A DNA stretch of 64,000 nucleotides from Varroa destructor (lineage: Eukaryota; Arthropoda; Arachnida; Mesostigmata; Varroidae): NCBI RefSeq assembly GCF_002443255.2, contig NW_019211457.1:45105820-45169819 (forward strand). The letters are read 5' to 3'. Under the pieces are notes generated by a model. The model worked only from the letters and a program-made list of their open reading frames with translations, had not been told where the DNA came from and made no database searches. Shown piece by piece: positions 26,001-38,830 of the stretch; within the stretch, counting starts at the first letter, position 1, and each line of letters starts with the position of its first letter. Both the position numbers and the translations under genes were made by a program.

Positions 26001-28931
26001 TTCCCGGTCCTGTTTACAACACTTCATCCGTTTGTTCGTATCCTTCGCTCATTCTCCTTCAAAGCTAGCGAACAATTCACCTACCTAGACTAGCCAATGT
26101 ACACAGACTGGGTTCGCATTCAATACAATAGCAATGATCTCAGCCAAGTGATGGCCGTCCTCCAGGGAACCTTGGATATTACATATCTGACGCCTGTTCG
26201 CAGGTCTACTAGCCAGCCTATCGACAGACTAATTCCGTTGCGCTCGTGCGTCCTTTTCGTCTAGGCACATCACCTTCGAAGCGTCAAGCTAAAGTCAAAC
26301 GGCGTGGCTGCTCTCGCAGCGATTGCAGCTGAGGCGTGCCACCGCTCTTTGAGAAAAGATTGCGCACTCTCCCGTGAAATCGTCCGCGCCCCAGCCGCCC
26401 CGCTTTGGCTTCTGTGCCTACCTAGTTCTCTCTGACTTTTCCTTTTTTGTCTCTGTTGCAAGCACTTTGGCATTGCAGCACGCGTGTGTACGAGGCTATA
26501 GCGAATCGTAAAAGGACGTGTAGAGCACTTTTTGAGCATTATTATTTCCTTGCGTTTGCCGCCCTGGCGGTACACTATGGCCAGTGCCGGAAATCAGAAA
26601 GTCAGTGTTTATCCGGGCTTGATTTTGTGCAGTTCCTATTAGTTCTTGGAGTGAGCAATCAACTTGTTGGAAACAGAATTACTAAACACGCAGTACCGGT
26701 ATATCATGAGGTTCGGAAGAACCTTGTGGAATAGAGAATGCGACCTAGGTATAAGTTAAGCATGCAATAATTAAATAAACGACTCCTTACGAGCACGCCA
26801 GTACGGGTGCACAGGGGAAACAATCGACCTTAAGGGTACGTCAAATAAACGTGCCTTCCGCTAGATTGCTAATAGCAATCTACAATATATCTTATCGGTT
26901 ACCTATTTGAAGAACAATCTTCAAATATTCATTAGGCTGGAAAAAGGCGTCGTCAGTAAGTACAACGCCGACACAAAACCTTACCTGAAATTTCAATTAG
27001 CTTGAGATTTCACAAAATCTTGCATAATTTTTCTCTTTCAGTGTCTTACAAATACTTTAAAAATTGCCATGTAACAATGCATGTTTCACATTGTGACCAG
27101 TCGTCCGGTTGAGCATTAATCTATCAGCATCAATAGCGACATGCTATTTATTTAACATGGATGTATCGCACTCGGAAACGCTATCAGTGTCTTTTTCATT
27201 CACCAGAACGTGTGAATGTTTACTTTATCCTCTCAGCTAAGCGAACAAATCAACCAACAGACCCTGCCCCCATCTTCGTTAGCTCCTCCGGTGAACAACG
27301 TCTCTCGTTGGTTTCTCATTGCTACGACCATAGTTGAAGATATATCTCTGCTCCGCTATGAGCTATACCTTTCTATCCATGTGTATTCAACGCTTTGCCA
27401 AAATCCAAGGATACGATGGGCTTGCGCGTTATCCAACTCCGCACTGTAACAATGAAGACTATATGGAGAGCGAGCGACCATCAGCTGCAAGATGGAGGGT
27501 GGACGTTCTACGCGCTAATCGGCTTAGGCCAAGAAAGAGGACTATGCCGAAAGATAGTCTTTGAGACAAGAGTGAGATACCAGCAGTGGCCGACAGCGGC
27601 AATAGAAATAGTACTAGTCGTAGTTGTTGAATTCTAGAGATTGGGCGGCAAACGGCGCGGGCGAGCAAGCCCTGCGAATAAATAGCCCTGAATCTTACCT
27701 TCGTTACTGCTGATTTGATAGTGACAAGTATCACCACACGATAGTCGCGGAATGGAGACGCAACTAAATGAATCAATAGCAGACGGAATGGGTTTTCAAG
27801 GATGGCCAAAGACAGAGAGAAAGATCAAGGGGAGGGGAGAGAAAAGGGGTTTGAGAAGTGCGTAACTGCATCGGGGTACTATTAGGTATCTGACTAAAGA
27901 AGATCTTTGTTTGTTAAGCAGACGCGTGAGTAAGTTTAGGCGCGCGACTCCGAGAGTTTTACCGCGATTGCGTGCGTCGATATCAAGGAAACTCGAATCA
28001 TCTGCCTTCAGCTCTTACAAAAATGTCCCATGGGAACGCGATTCGTGAGAATATTGGCCTTTCTTCAATGCTATGTTAAAGTTCTTCAATCTTGAGTTAA
28101 ATTACTACTAGATATGTATTTGTACTAAATTTAGCTTCACTTTGAAGCGCCATAGAGAATATTGCTTTTTATGTGTTGAAGGCAGGAGCGGTGCGTTCTG
28201 ATGAGGGCGCTCATCACGCCCTCGGGAAGAAAGACGAAGACAACTTACCGTGTTCAGTAATGGAACGCTTTCCAAAAAAAAACGTTTCCATTATGGATAT
28301 GAAATATTGTGCCATGGGCTGAAATTATAAAGACTAACTCAACATTATTTATTTGTCAACTAAAAAAAGGTAAATAAAAGGAAAAATTCGAAAATAGAAT
28401 GACCGTTTTCAATATTCTCATTCAAATCAGTCAGTTTATTCACAAACCACTTAGTCGCCTTATGTAGCACTTTATTTAAAAGGACAAAATAATTCGCTCG
28501 AGCTCATGGGGTCATCAGGTCCCACTGTTTCTTTCGAATTTGTTTAGAATTTAACTTCGAGAACTTTAAAAGATATTCATCAGTCACTGGCAGATCTTAT
28601 CATTGCTGCATCTAATAGAATAAAATAAGTGTCAACTTGATAATGAACAATACGAATTACACAAAAATAAGTTCTGTGTGACTTTGCTCTTCTACGCGCA
28701 TGTGCTTACAGCGTAGTACGTATGGGCTTCGGAAACCTTTCACTTAAACATCATTGTGTTAGGAAATAATACTACTACTCGTAGGGCTATATTTTTATCG
28801 TTTTATAATTCACGGTGTTTTTCTTTGGCAGTAACCGATTTTTAACAATACACGATGCTATCCTGCGTTCTTGTACGTAAGCTGAGTAAGCGTCGTTTGG
28901 CAAGCAGCAGCATCTGTGCCACATCCGCTGA
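20017..28931. other. Long stretch without a recognised gene, upstream of TAL1
   Basis: The 8.9 kb hold no exon chain I could support. GC-richer patches occur at 20530-21000, 26230-26600 and 27230-27720. The first contains GGCTCCGCCCACT (20693-20705, KLF/Sp-like on one strand) and a plus-strand CTATATAG (20941-20948) followed about 35 bases later by TCAGCC, a possible core promoter divergent from TAL1. On the minus strand a pyrimidine-rich block (about 27810-27850) precedes a consensus donor ACGAAG|GTAAGA at 27699, possibly a non-coding first exon. A (CAGA)n run lies at 24472-24489. The open frames here (for example 20530-20985 and 27459-27809) have no homologue I know. Confidence 0.4.
20121..20129 (-). 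promoter_or_regulatory. Likely TATA box of TAL1
   Basis: On the minus strand GATATAAAAAGC lies 105-115 bases upstream of the TAL1 ATG (20016). The leader between them contains a short (GT)n run (about 20077-20088). No initiator stands out clearly, so the start site is inferred. Confidence 0.4.
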
Positions 28932-31900
28932 CTAGATGACTGCTCGTAGATTATGAGTGGTTTCAAGAAGTTGTCGGAACGCCTCCTTTTGCTCCGATGT
29001 TTGACCTTCTTTGAAGAAGCTATAATTTGATCAGAATATGGGTTGATTTAGAAATATGAATCACGAACGTACAAGGACATTTATTTGTCCACAGCGGTGA
29101 GCATCGTAGCGAAGACCTCTAACATACGCTGGCCAAAAAACATGAAAGTCTAAGGCTAGACTACTTACGTAGCCCGCGTACGATTACAACTATATGACTT
29201 AAATATGGCTCAACATCGTAGTCCCCTTTTTCTAGATATGCACACAATCCATCAGGTTCTCAGGTAAATCCACCATAACCCTACATGATGATAGGCTAGA
29301 TAAAGGTAACAACTACGAAGATCTACACATGGCCTCTTTAGAGAATTGTCTCAGTTATCAACATTTGAATCGAATCGAACGTTCTATACTACGTAGGTGA
29401 GTGAACTCATTCAATCTTGTAGATCTAATTGTTTGAAGTTATAATTGAACTGTTATTAGATAACCACAGTAATTACTGCTGTAGTTATCCTTTAACACTT
29501 CTTATTTTCCATAAACTCTGTACGGGATTACAATCCCCTTATTGTTAGCAGCAGTAGATTTACGAAGTAATCCGTAAGTTACTCGTCGCATAGAGATGTA
29601 AGGAGTACTCGATTATTATTACGATCGCAGTTGCTATATACACACCTGTACAACTGATCAGGAGTAATGTCGAGGGTGGAACAAATCGATTTTCGCGTAC
29701 ACATCGGCACCACAAGCAAATCATTCACACGAGCCATTAGCAGACGTGCGTAGAATGACTGGCACCTGATCGAAGACGATACATCGTGACGAGTGCGTTT
29801 AGTACTGATTTTATATAGCCATAGTTTGGTCGCATTCGCTGAAGCCCGATTTCTTAGCAAGGCTGTATACGATATTCGATTAAGCTAGCGATGAATGGAT
29901 TAATAAAATTTACAAAACAGTAGGACGCATTTGACGCAGTCTATGAAAGCGATGTTATTTTCGGCCAACGATGTCCGGAGAGGTACATCATGACGACCAC
30001 TACAGAGCGTGACGCAACTCAGAACGACCTTCTGCTGCCTGACTGACCTATCGCCCGTGTTGCTATGATTAAGTATAATTTTGAACGAAAGCTAATTCTA
30101 TTATTGGATACCTATACTGTGACAGAGTTAGAGTTAAACTAGCCAGGCGTAACTGAATACCAAAATACTGTGATTATAAACATATTTTTCGACAAAATAG
30201 GGGTTCCGAGTTAAACATCCCGTACTGCCGTTAGGTATTGTTTAAGAAGTATTTTTAGGGCACAGCGTTTCTTATTCTATAGTTAAGGTCACTAGAACGA
30301 GAGATTCTTGCTTTACGTATGCCTATTATCAAGCACCACTTAGATTGGAAAACATGTGTTGATAAATAGTCGTCTCACATGACGCGCCTCCGTATGATCT
30401 TCGATAGCTGTCATTGGAAGCTAATTGTTTTAAATTTGACGTTGCCTACCACTGTCCGTCGTGTCTTTCGGCCTTGGCCAAAACCCTCTGTAGGTCCACC
30501 CAGCAATCCAGGTATGCTTCCAGTCCTGAAAATAGAACGGTGAAGTGATGAAAGCGTGTCTTGAATATTGAATTTTGATGCACCAATGAAGAAAGTTGTT
30601 TGTTTGTATCATTCAGAAGAAATCAATTAATTAAAACTATAGCACTTCCGTATCCGTTTTTGCAAATATAGCTCATTGGTAGTGCTTTGGACCTACGAAT
30701 ACTCTCCATAATGTATATTAAACTGACTTCTGCTGAACGCCATCCATGTATAAGCTATTAGAATAGTCGATCTAAACCCAGCCTGATTAGAACGGCATCT
30801 TGCTCATGATGGTGTGAATTTCCATGACACATTTCCCTTAATGTATTTTGCGCCCTCCATCTCAGTGAACACTAATGATGAATAGATATAGAGAGGGTAC
30901 GTTACCCACGCAATCGTCTTTTTTGCAGTGCCTGATCAACAACTGTTCTTCGAACGATCTAACGTGACCTGGGAGAACATCTGGAAGCTCAGGTTGTGCG
31001 TGACCCAGAAGAACGTTTTGAAGTTCATGTTGTACGTGACTTAGAAGAACGGCAGGTGTAGTCATTTCTGATGAATTGCCAGCAGCTTGGGCAAACTTGA
31101 AGCTAAATCTACGAACAACAGCTATGAATACTTATCTTCTGGAAGCTAGTTAAGATATAACTAATGCTACAGCCTAAAATGTATCTATAGCGAGTAAATG
31201 CGTCCCGATTTGCCTGAAGTTCCCACAGCAGTATTTATGTCAAATATTATAATAAGTGAATCTAAAGTTGAATAAAAATTATAATAACTGTTATTTCAAG
31301 GCAGATTTCCACTTCTACCGCCTTCTGGTGGGCTATTTCCATGAGCCTAAAACTATAATAAACTTACCTTAGCTCATTACGGATTTTTAAATTCAATATG
31401 TGGTTCGCGTCGGGTTCCACCTGTGTTCAGTTAAGCATACAGCCATCAACGGTCCACAGTTCCCGGAGCAGCACATACAACGAAAAGAATGGGCCAAAGT
31501 AAATTCATCTTTTCGGCTATCACGAAACTCTCTGCATTTAAGGTTTATGAAGCTTGTTTCTGAAGCTTTCCACACCTTCAATGGTGTTACCTATGATCTG
31601 TGTTATCATTGACAACGATACAGATAAATTGGACAGTTGTAATCATAGCGCTACTCGAAAAAGGCTTACCTACCTGTTTTGCATCGTAAATTTCCAACTT
31701 CAGATCATGCGGTCCTTCATCGCATTGTAGCTCTCGTGGAGCTTTTAGTGGTAATAACGGTGTCGACGATTCCATATGAAATTGCTTCATTTCCATTTTG
31801 GTGTCCTTCTGTTCCAGTAGTTCCTCAATCTTCGCATTTGGATTTTGAATAGCGTCGTCCGAACTGGTTTGGAAATTCTCAGCTAAAAGGTTAGCCTTTC

Positions 31901-34417
31901 GAATTACAAAAACAGTCATATTAATTCCAAATAACCGAGTAAGCATTTTCACTAAGATTTTCCTTTATTTATTAACAAACATCAGATAAATTAATTAACA
32001 CTAAAGTCAAGTAATATCACATTTCTGATGAAATTCCGTTATAGGCCTGGTTAGTAAAGTCAACCAAAGACAGCGAGCGCTCGCGAAAAAAAAATCTCAG
32101 AAAAAGCTTTCGTTAATAATTACCTTATGGCCAATATAATTAACTTAATATAATATATATAATTAACATTACCTGATTTGATTATAAAACTGCGTTTTTC
32201 TGAGTGCACCTTACTGACGATCAAAAAACGATTCTATATTAACCAATTAAAGACTGTGAAATAACCTCGAAGTTCCGATTAAATGTGTTATTCGTCCATG
32301 ATTTGTGGGAACAGCAGTGATAAACGTTACGAAATTTTATTTTACCTATAAAAAAGAAGTAATTTAGGAGACCACTTATCAATCCTATTCCTATATGATT
32401 TTATTTTTGTGTCCAGATCACCACGCGTTTTTAACTTTGGAAGACAAACACTTTATCACTGCGCTACAACGTGGATGTGTGTGTTTTTTAAATTCACCCA
32501 GCTAATATCCTTATTATTATAACCTCGCTGCATCTCGCTTAAGAAATAAAGATATCGATGCCTCGTCTAACATCGTATACCAATTTTTACAATATGGTGA
32601 ATATTTTCTAGAAGTTGAATGGCTTTGCAGTTATCTGCTAATTATGCAGCAACGGAAAGTACAAGACAAACTTATATAGAAAGCATAGGATGCCATTACC
32701 GCTATGATTGGACGACGTCACGGTCATCGACAGAGCGCCAGCTGCACAAAGAGGCACGCATGTGTCCACTTGGCCATGGACATTAAGCTAGAAAAAATCT
32801 ACAGAATCTAAAGTGGTTGCCAGACATAGAATACCTGTCGTTTTTTCGGACCTATATTGATGAGAACTGATACACCCTAGTGTGTATGTAATGTTCTGCA
32901 AAAAGATTTTCAAGACGATCATGTAAATTCTCGTTTTTCATTCTCGTACCTTAACGATTCTGTGCTCAGTTGTGATAAAAGCCGCTGGAGTACTTGTTGA
33001 AACAATGGCGCCTTTTGTGCTTAACTTTGACACTAAATCGGCGCGTTCCCGCAATGCGTTCCTAATATTGACGGCACGGGTTGAGGGACCCCATGACATG
33101 ATGCTTTGTCCAACACTCTGCTACTCAGCAATGATGGTAGCCCGTCGCATATCGCACAACACGAAACGAAATATCAACGTACCTCATTAATGGGGTATCC
33201 GGCTCGTAACCAGCTTCTATGAAGCCTTTTGTGTGACTCCTTAAATGATCTATAGACAATTATTTGAATGTTTACCCTATAGGATAAGATCACGTAAAAG
33301 GTAGATTTAGATATTTAAATCCAGCTACGCATCCATTTACGTACACTTTGCTTTATTCAACATAACGAAATTCGGAGTACCATGATCTGGCTAACCGCTT
33401 TGTGGTGACATTTGTTACTTTAGATAGACAACTTTTAGATGTTACATGTAGAAAATACTCACGTGCCCGTTGTTTTCCGGGTCGACATTTTTTTTTGACG
33501 TCTGGCTGTCAACTGAGTCACAAGCCGAATATTCAGATTCGTTGTTTAAGTACAGCTTTGCGCATCCCTGCTCCTCTACAGCCTCTTTTTTTGATGTCAT
33601 CTTACTGTCATATTGAAAGAAAGAAAGAAAGAGTCATAGAATTTAATGTTAAAACGACTGTAGATCAAGGAAAACGTAGTACACATTCTCCCCAAAAGGT
33701 TAAATTTTGCTTCTAAAATCTTCGTTTATCTAGTTTAAGGTATTATTAACAATAGATAACAAATGCAGAGTTACTAGTGAACTCTGTGACTGACATATTC
33801 ACCATCTTTTGGCATAAGGCATAGGTTACCATCAGCATTTTTTTGCCGCAACAATTACAACAACATATATGGCAATTCTGTAGCGAACAAAGAAAGAAAG
33901 GCTGTTTAAAATGCCGTAGTAACCTGAAAGCGCTCAATCTTTAAACAGACTCAAAAAAATTGCTTTTTTTTGTAAACAGTTTATAGGGCGTTTCTGTGAA
34001 GGCCTGTTTAGCTGCCCCTTGATAGAAAGAACTTTTCACTTTGAGTAAAGCTGAAATTGATGAGACAATATGAATTGGTTAAGGCCCTTCTATCACTCCT
34101 AACGCTATACCACACACACCTGGGCATGCTCAGCGAGCCTGGCAGTTTACCAAGCAGAAGTTCCTGTTGTCTGGGTTTCAGGTATCGACCGAGATGCGAA
34201 ATTAGGTATTTTCGGTATCTTTCCCGCAAAGAATGGAATGTGCGCTGGCCTGGATTAAACTTTAAAATCAATAATAGTAAAGATAAAATCTTATAACAAT
34301 ATCAGCTTAGCAAAGCGCGTCGTTTTACTTCAAAAATAAGGGTAGTTGGAATCAGCAATAAATTTATAATTTTCAGATAATCTTTCAAACAAAAAATGTT
34401 GGACAATAGTGCATAAG

Positions 34418-34471
<54 letters not shown>

Positions 34472-36053
34472 TGATATTCCATATAGTTGACGTTGTGTAG
34501 CCCTGTCCAGTACAATGTCAAATTTATCTACTGATCCGTACGTATGAAGCGATCGATTGAAATTTTAAAAACGGATATTAGCATAGAAATAGGCCGAAAG
34601 CCGTGCAAAAACGAACCTTTCGAGAAGTGGCCAACTTTTTCCATACTTCGTTGCCACCTAACCTGGTGAACTGGTGGGTTTTCAGCAAATACTCTAAAAT
34701 TAATTTATCTTCTTTTTGAGTGAACATTGCCCATGTCTGAAATGACGAGGTTTAATTCGTTATGTGTAACGTCTGCCTAAGAAATTGTGCTAGCTATATG
34801 GCTAAAGCAACAGGTAGAAAGGCGACTTCGTACTTAAAAATAGGTCTGTGAAATCTCTAGAAATTATTTTCTAATTTGACCACAAAAGTGGGTCGCTTGT
34901 GGATAATAAGGAAAAAAGTGCAGTTAAAATGATTGACTAGAATAGCCTTACGTGAACGTCTTGAGTTGAAATTCAAGGTTATCTTCTAGTGAATGCCTAG
35001 TACATCATTACATGCGATAGGCTTGAGCCTTTCATCTATTCATTATCTGCTTTTTTTACTGCATGTTGTACCTGGATTAATGATAAACCTTAGACCTAGC
35101 TGCAATTACTATACAATTTTATTCCTCCAACTAAAAAAAAAATAGGCACAACATAATAACCGTACTATTTGTTTAGATTAGAGACCCATATCCGCTTATC
35201 CGCATATCAGTGACTCTTGGGGCCAATAAAATAAGCTTTAAATTTCGCTTAAGGAACACACATTACTTTACCGACTATTTTTAATCGAATAAATATATAA
35301 CACTCACTCGGTTTGTGCTTTTTGGAGGCCAGTTGCAGTCATATTCGAAAATGTCTTTAAAGGTCATTGCCATTCTGCTCGAAGATACGAAGAGAAGAGA
35401 TTAGTATGGTTTTCGCATGCTCGTGTCCAGAGTCGACATTTGATACCTTCTTTGTTATATCCCTGAAGGCATTCTAAAAGAAGGAGCTATATCACTCTTA
35501 TCACATCAAAGGTCTAGCCCTAGCAAAGAAATAGATACGTCAAAATGAGCTTACAGCTTGATTTAATGTCGAACAGGTCCGCTACAGGTAAAACTACTCC
35601 AATGTTCATTCTAAAAGAAAGGCTTTCTGTAGTACTGTAAAGGAGATAAACAAAGTTGCAGTTTTGTTGACGGATCAACAGCGCTAACTGCCAAACATAC
35701 CAATATATAAGCGACTACGATTGGTCCAAATAATGTTTTAATTTAGGACGAAGGCCGGCGAGATCGAACTGTCAAGGCATGAACCTTCCAAACTGTCAAA
35801 ATTAACAAACTGAAAAAGATCAAATGATACTACGTATAAACAAGTAAAAACGTATATCATAGCCATACCTTTTCTCCTTGGACACCCTGACTGGTATAAA
35901 ACACCATAGAGGACTAGTTTTATAAAGATACGATTTTTGCACAGCCCAGTTATGCAATACGATTTCGCCTTTATCTATTATTGCTGGCAACCAAAGTGAG
36001 CTTGCTTGCGTAGCCGCTACTGATAAAGTCTCAGTTACACATTGCGCAGTCAT
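28932..36053 (-). CDS. TERF2IP: RAP1/TERF2IP-like telomere protein with Rap1-type Myb domain
   Basis: There are eleven exons with continuous phase: 36053-35869, 35374-35308, 34670-34617, 34259-34120, 33604-33463, 33117-32950, 31895-31670, 30525-30450, 29765-29623, 29231-29169 and 29020-28932 (TAG), giving about 450 aa against 399 in human RAP1. Residues about 55-125 read as the Rap1 Myb fold: helix 1 (VSKEKRMAMTFKDIFEYD), GGNEVWKKLATS, then RTFHSLRERYRKYL, matching the family pattern N-x-x-W-K...HSWQSLKDRYxKHL. A long polar, acidic middle follows, as in RAP1. The C-terminal part (DITPDQLYRCVYSNC and a final FRQLLETTHNLRAVI) resembles the RCT helical module that binds TRF2. RAP1 sits at telomeres in shelterin and also affects transcription. 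An N-terminal BRCT is not obvious in the first 55 residues and may be degenerate or encoded upstream. The exon 4 acceptor is ambiguous (34259 or 34244), and a rival exon lies at 31420-31368. Exons were joined by eye; the family call rests on the Myb. Confidence 0.6.
30963..31058. repeat. 36-bp tandem repeat, 2.7 copies
   Basis: Units beginning CGTGAC start at 30963, 30999 and 31035, exactly 36 bases apart and diverged. On the plus strand each encodes a charged 12-residue unit of the type VRDxEERxEVHV, but that frame has a stop immediately upstream. It lies in an intron of the RAP1-like gene; it is a decayed minisatellite or a fragment of a repeat-coding exon. Confidence 0.7.
34420..34469. repeat. 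(TA)n microsatellite
   Basis: This is a 50-base TA run inside the short third intron of the RAP1-like gene. Length variation here would change intron size but not coding. Confidence 0.95.
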
Positions 36054-38830
36054 ATTTTTTTATCTTAAGAGCTAGTAAAAAAGTATCTGTTGTCTATATA
36101 TTATATTTTGAAACAGGCAAAAACAGAATTAACAAAGAACTCATGTTGTTGGCATATTGAGTTTCTTCTCGCATAATTGATAATAATGTGGCCTCATTAA
36201 ACACTACATGGACATCACTTTTCAAAAAGTGCTGCTTACTCTGATATACAGTCGGGCCCAGTTTTCAGCCTAACCCTGTGTAATTATCCATCCGCAGAAA
36301 TACCCGCTCGCTGGAACTATTAACACAGATATCCATTATTATTAGGGTTCTATTTGACAAAAGCCAATTCAACACTTACCGTGAATGAGCCGTCAATAAA
36401 TCACAAAACTAAATGTTGTAATAGAACAGAGCGAAATATCTAGCAACATTACGTCGAAGCTGACGCTTGCCTTAATGTTGTTCTGACGTACCCTTTTCTC
36501 TAAAACATTTTTGTTGCAATCTCTGTCTTGCTTATATAATTTGTACAGTCCTTTATTAAGCATACTTTCTATTCTGTCTCACATCTATCTGTCTGTCTAT
36601 TTTATCATCGACGCTTTAAATAAGATCGGTTCTCAATTATATTATGAGTGGGTGATCAGCTCTTACGTTAGCACGCATAAGACTTTTCTTTCTTGGGCTA
36701 GTTATGATACTTGACTTGAGACATCGCCAAAATTCTCTAAGAGAAGAGTAGCTAAGGTCGAACTTTTTGATAATAGACAAACGAATACATACCGATGAGT
36801 TCTAGGAACAATTTTTTTTTTCAATTCCAACATTGCGATGAATATTTGTGACGATTAATAAATCAGCTGATTTCTCTTCAATCAATCAGCGATTGTATTG
36901 TATATATGAAAGAGAAGAAAGCAGTGGCGCCATCTATTGAGCATTGTTGACACGTAGGTTTATCGTTAAACCTTTTTCAACTTTCTTGTTAATTGATTTC
37001 ATACAATTTTAACATACTGGCATTTTATATATCTTTGATTAGCCACTGGCTATGAAGCTACTATTACCGTGTCTAATCTGAACGTTAGGTGGTGCTGAAT
37101 AGGCTTGAGCATTTCATTTGTACAGGTACTGCCTTAGAAACTAAAAGTATATGAGACAGTCAGTAGATGCTGATGATGAACTGAACAGCAAACAGTACAT
37201 CAGAGAATTTGCCGATTGTCGCTAACACTACATAATGTGTGCAAATTAGCGGTTACATAGATGGTTCTGTTAAGTGTAACACATTCATCTTGAATAAACA
37301 AATATATAAATACAGGGACGAAAAAATATGTACCTGCAATACTTCAAGGTTCTTTACGAAAAACCGCTTTCCTGCTGTTTCCTGTTCCAATTAACCGAAA
37401 AAACCAGCAACGGTGATAGATACTGGCGATGAACAACATTTTAAATTTTTAGGAGCAGACGACGGCCGCTTGGCGCCAACGCTTGATTAATACCATCTTC
37501 CAATTTGTTCATGCATTCAGCAGATTTTAGATGCGAGTGTATGCCGTTATAATCTGGTTAAATGCTTTATTATACTGACTGTTGTCACGTCGTGTGGACG
37601 TGAAATGTCGGATCTTTAGAGGTTACCAGAAAGCAGCTTAGGATATTACTGATACGGCGTGAACGGCTGTACAACGGGCTCGAACAGAGAGGCCGTCGTT
37701 TCGCATGTGCTTGAAAAGCTGTAGTTCGAAATTTCCAATTCGTCGAGTCCGGCTCCTGCAATCCTATACTTTGTAGAACGACGTTGAACTAGTGGGCTGT
37801 TTTTGCCGACATGTCTCGGAAACAATCATTTACTGAACAGTGACCGGAGGCTGTATCATGTTATTTGCCCTATCGTTACATATGTCTCCCTGTCCACGTA
37901 TTGACTGACTTGAACTTGGCTGTACTTTTGCGGATTTCAACTCTAGAGAAAAAGTGTAACAATGGTTAGTATGCAGTATTTTAGATTTATGCCCAAACGT
38001 TTCTAGTATGTGTACAGTTATATATGATACATTCTATGAACCTTATACCGTTCAAAAAGGCTATAGATGCCAATGCTGATTATTTGGTAATATAAAAGGC
38101 AGTTTCCCAGCAATCGAATTTTGATCGTATAGCCAGCTTTGTTCTCACACGGTCCCGATGGTTTTTTGGAAAGCGTCGATATTTTTACGATTCATAAAAG
38201 CAGCACAGCATTATAACGTTCTTTTTATTTTATATCATCTCAATATATATATATATATAAATCGTTAATACATTATTTCTTTTCCATACTATGGTATCAT
38301 TTATAGGGAAGTTCAAATAAGCAGCGTTTGAAAATATTAGAACATTTCTAATTGCCGTTGACCGTCATCAGCGATCTAGTAAATATGCTATATTACTGCT
38401 AGTTGACTAAAACGAATATCGTCTAATTCCGTCGTGCTCATTGTCAGCAAACGTGGAAGAAATATCTGCGAACTTCAGAAGGTCTTCATATTTAGGTTTG
38501 AGTGAGTAATGTTCTGTAAGTGTACATGTGCCATTGCAGTTTTAAATGCGGATGGACGAAGCAGCGCTACCTGGAGACAGCAACAACGTCTATTAAATCT
38601 TTACTGTAATTCGTTGTATTTTCGCACAGTAACTATTATTATGAAGTGATCCGACCAATGGTAGAGGAATGGAAACGATGAACAAAAAAGAGCAAGGTCA
38701 AAAGCTCATCTAGCCAGGCAATAATGACCTTACCTTTGTCGATTACACATAAAATGAATATATACAAATAGCATTTACTATAATCAAATAACCGTTAATA
38801 TCTGCTAGAAAATGATATCTTTTTTTCCTC
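36054..38830. other. Shared upstream region of the divergent RAP1-like and PIG-Q genes
   Basis: This 2.8 kb separates two divergently read genes. It contains a perfect E2F-type palindrome (37470-37479). A consensus donor TTTGA|GTGAGT (about 38501) preceded by an acceptor-like TCATTGTCAG could mark an upstream PIG-Q exon, but its phase (1) does not fit the main exon (phase 0). No other supported feature was found. Confidence 0.4.
37470..37479. promoter_or_regulatory. Perfect E2F-type palindrome TTGGCGCCAA
   Basis: This ten-base perfect palindrome matches the E2F core (TTSGCGC on both strands). It lies 1.4 kb from either gene start, further than typical for promoter E2F sites, so its function is uncertain. 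Confidence 0.35.

Noticed and set aside
27459..27809. 116-codon minus-strand hydrophobic frame
   Set aside because: It overlaps three plus-strand frames in a GC-rich patch; only the donor at 27699 seems meaningful, possibly for a non-coding exon.
28963..29020. RAP1-like last exon read in phase 2 with stop at 28963
   Set aside because: It would require dropping exon 29231-29169; the phase-1 chain through that exon gives a longer, helical C-terminus.
30668..30700. tRNA-like 5' half (TAGCTCATTGGTAGTGC)
   Set aside because: It has a good A box and D arm, but no B box or matching 3' half follows; at most a fragment.
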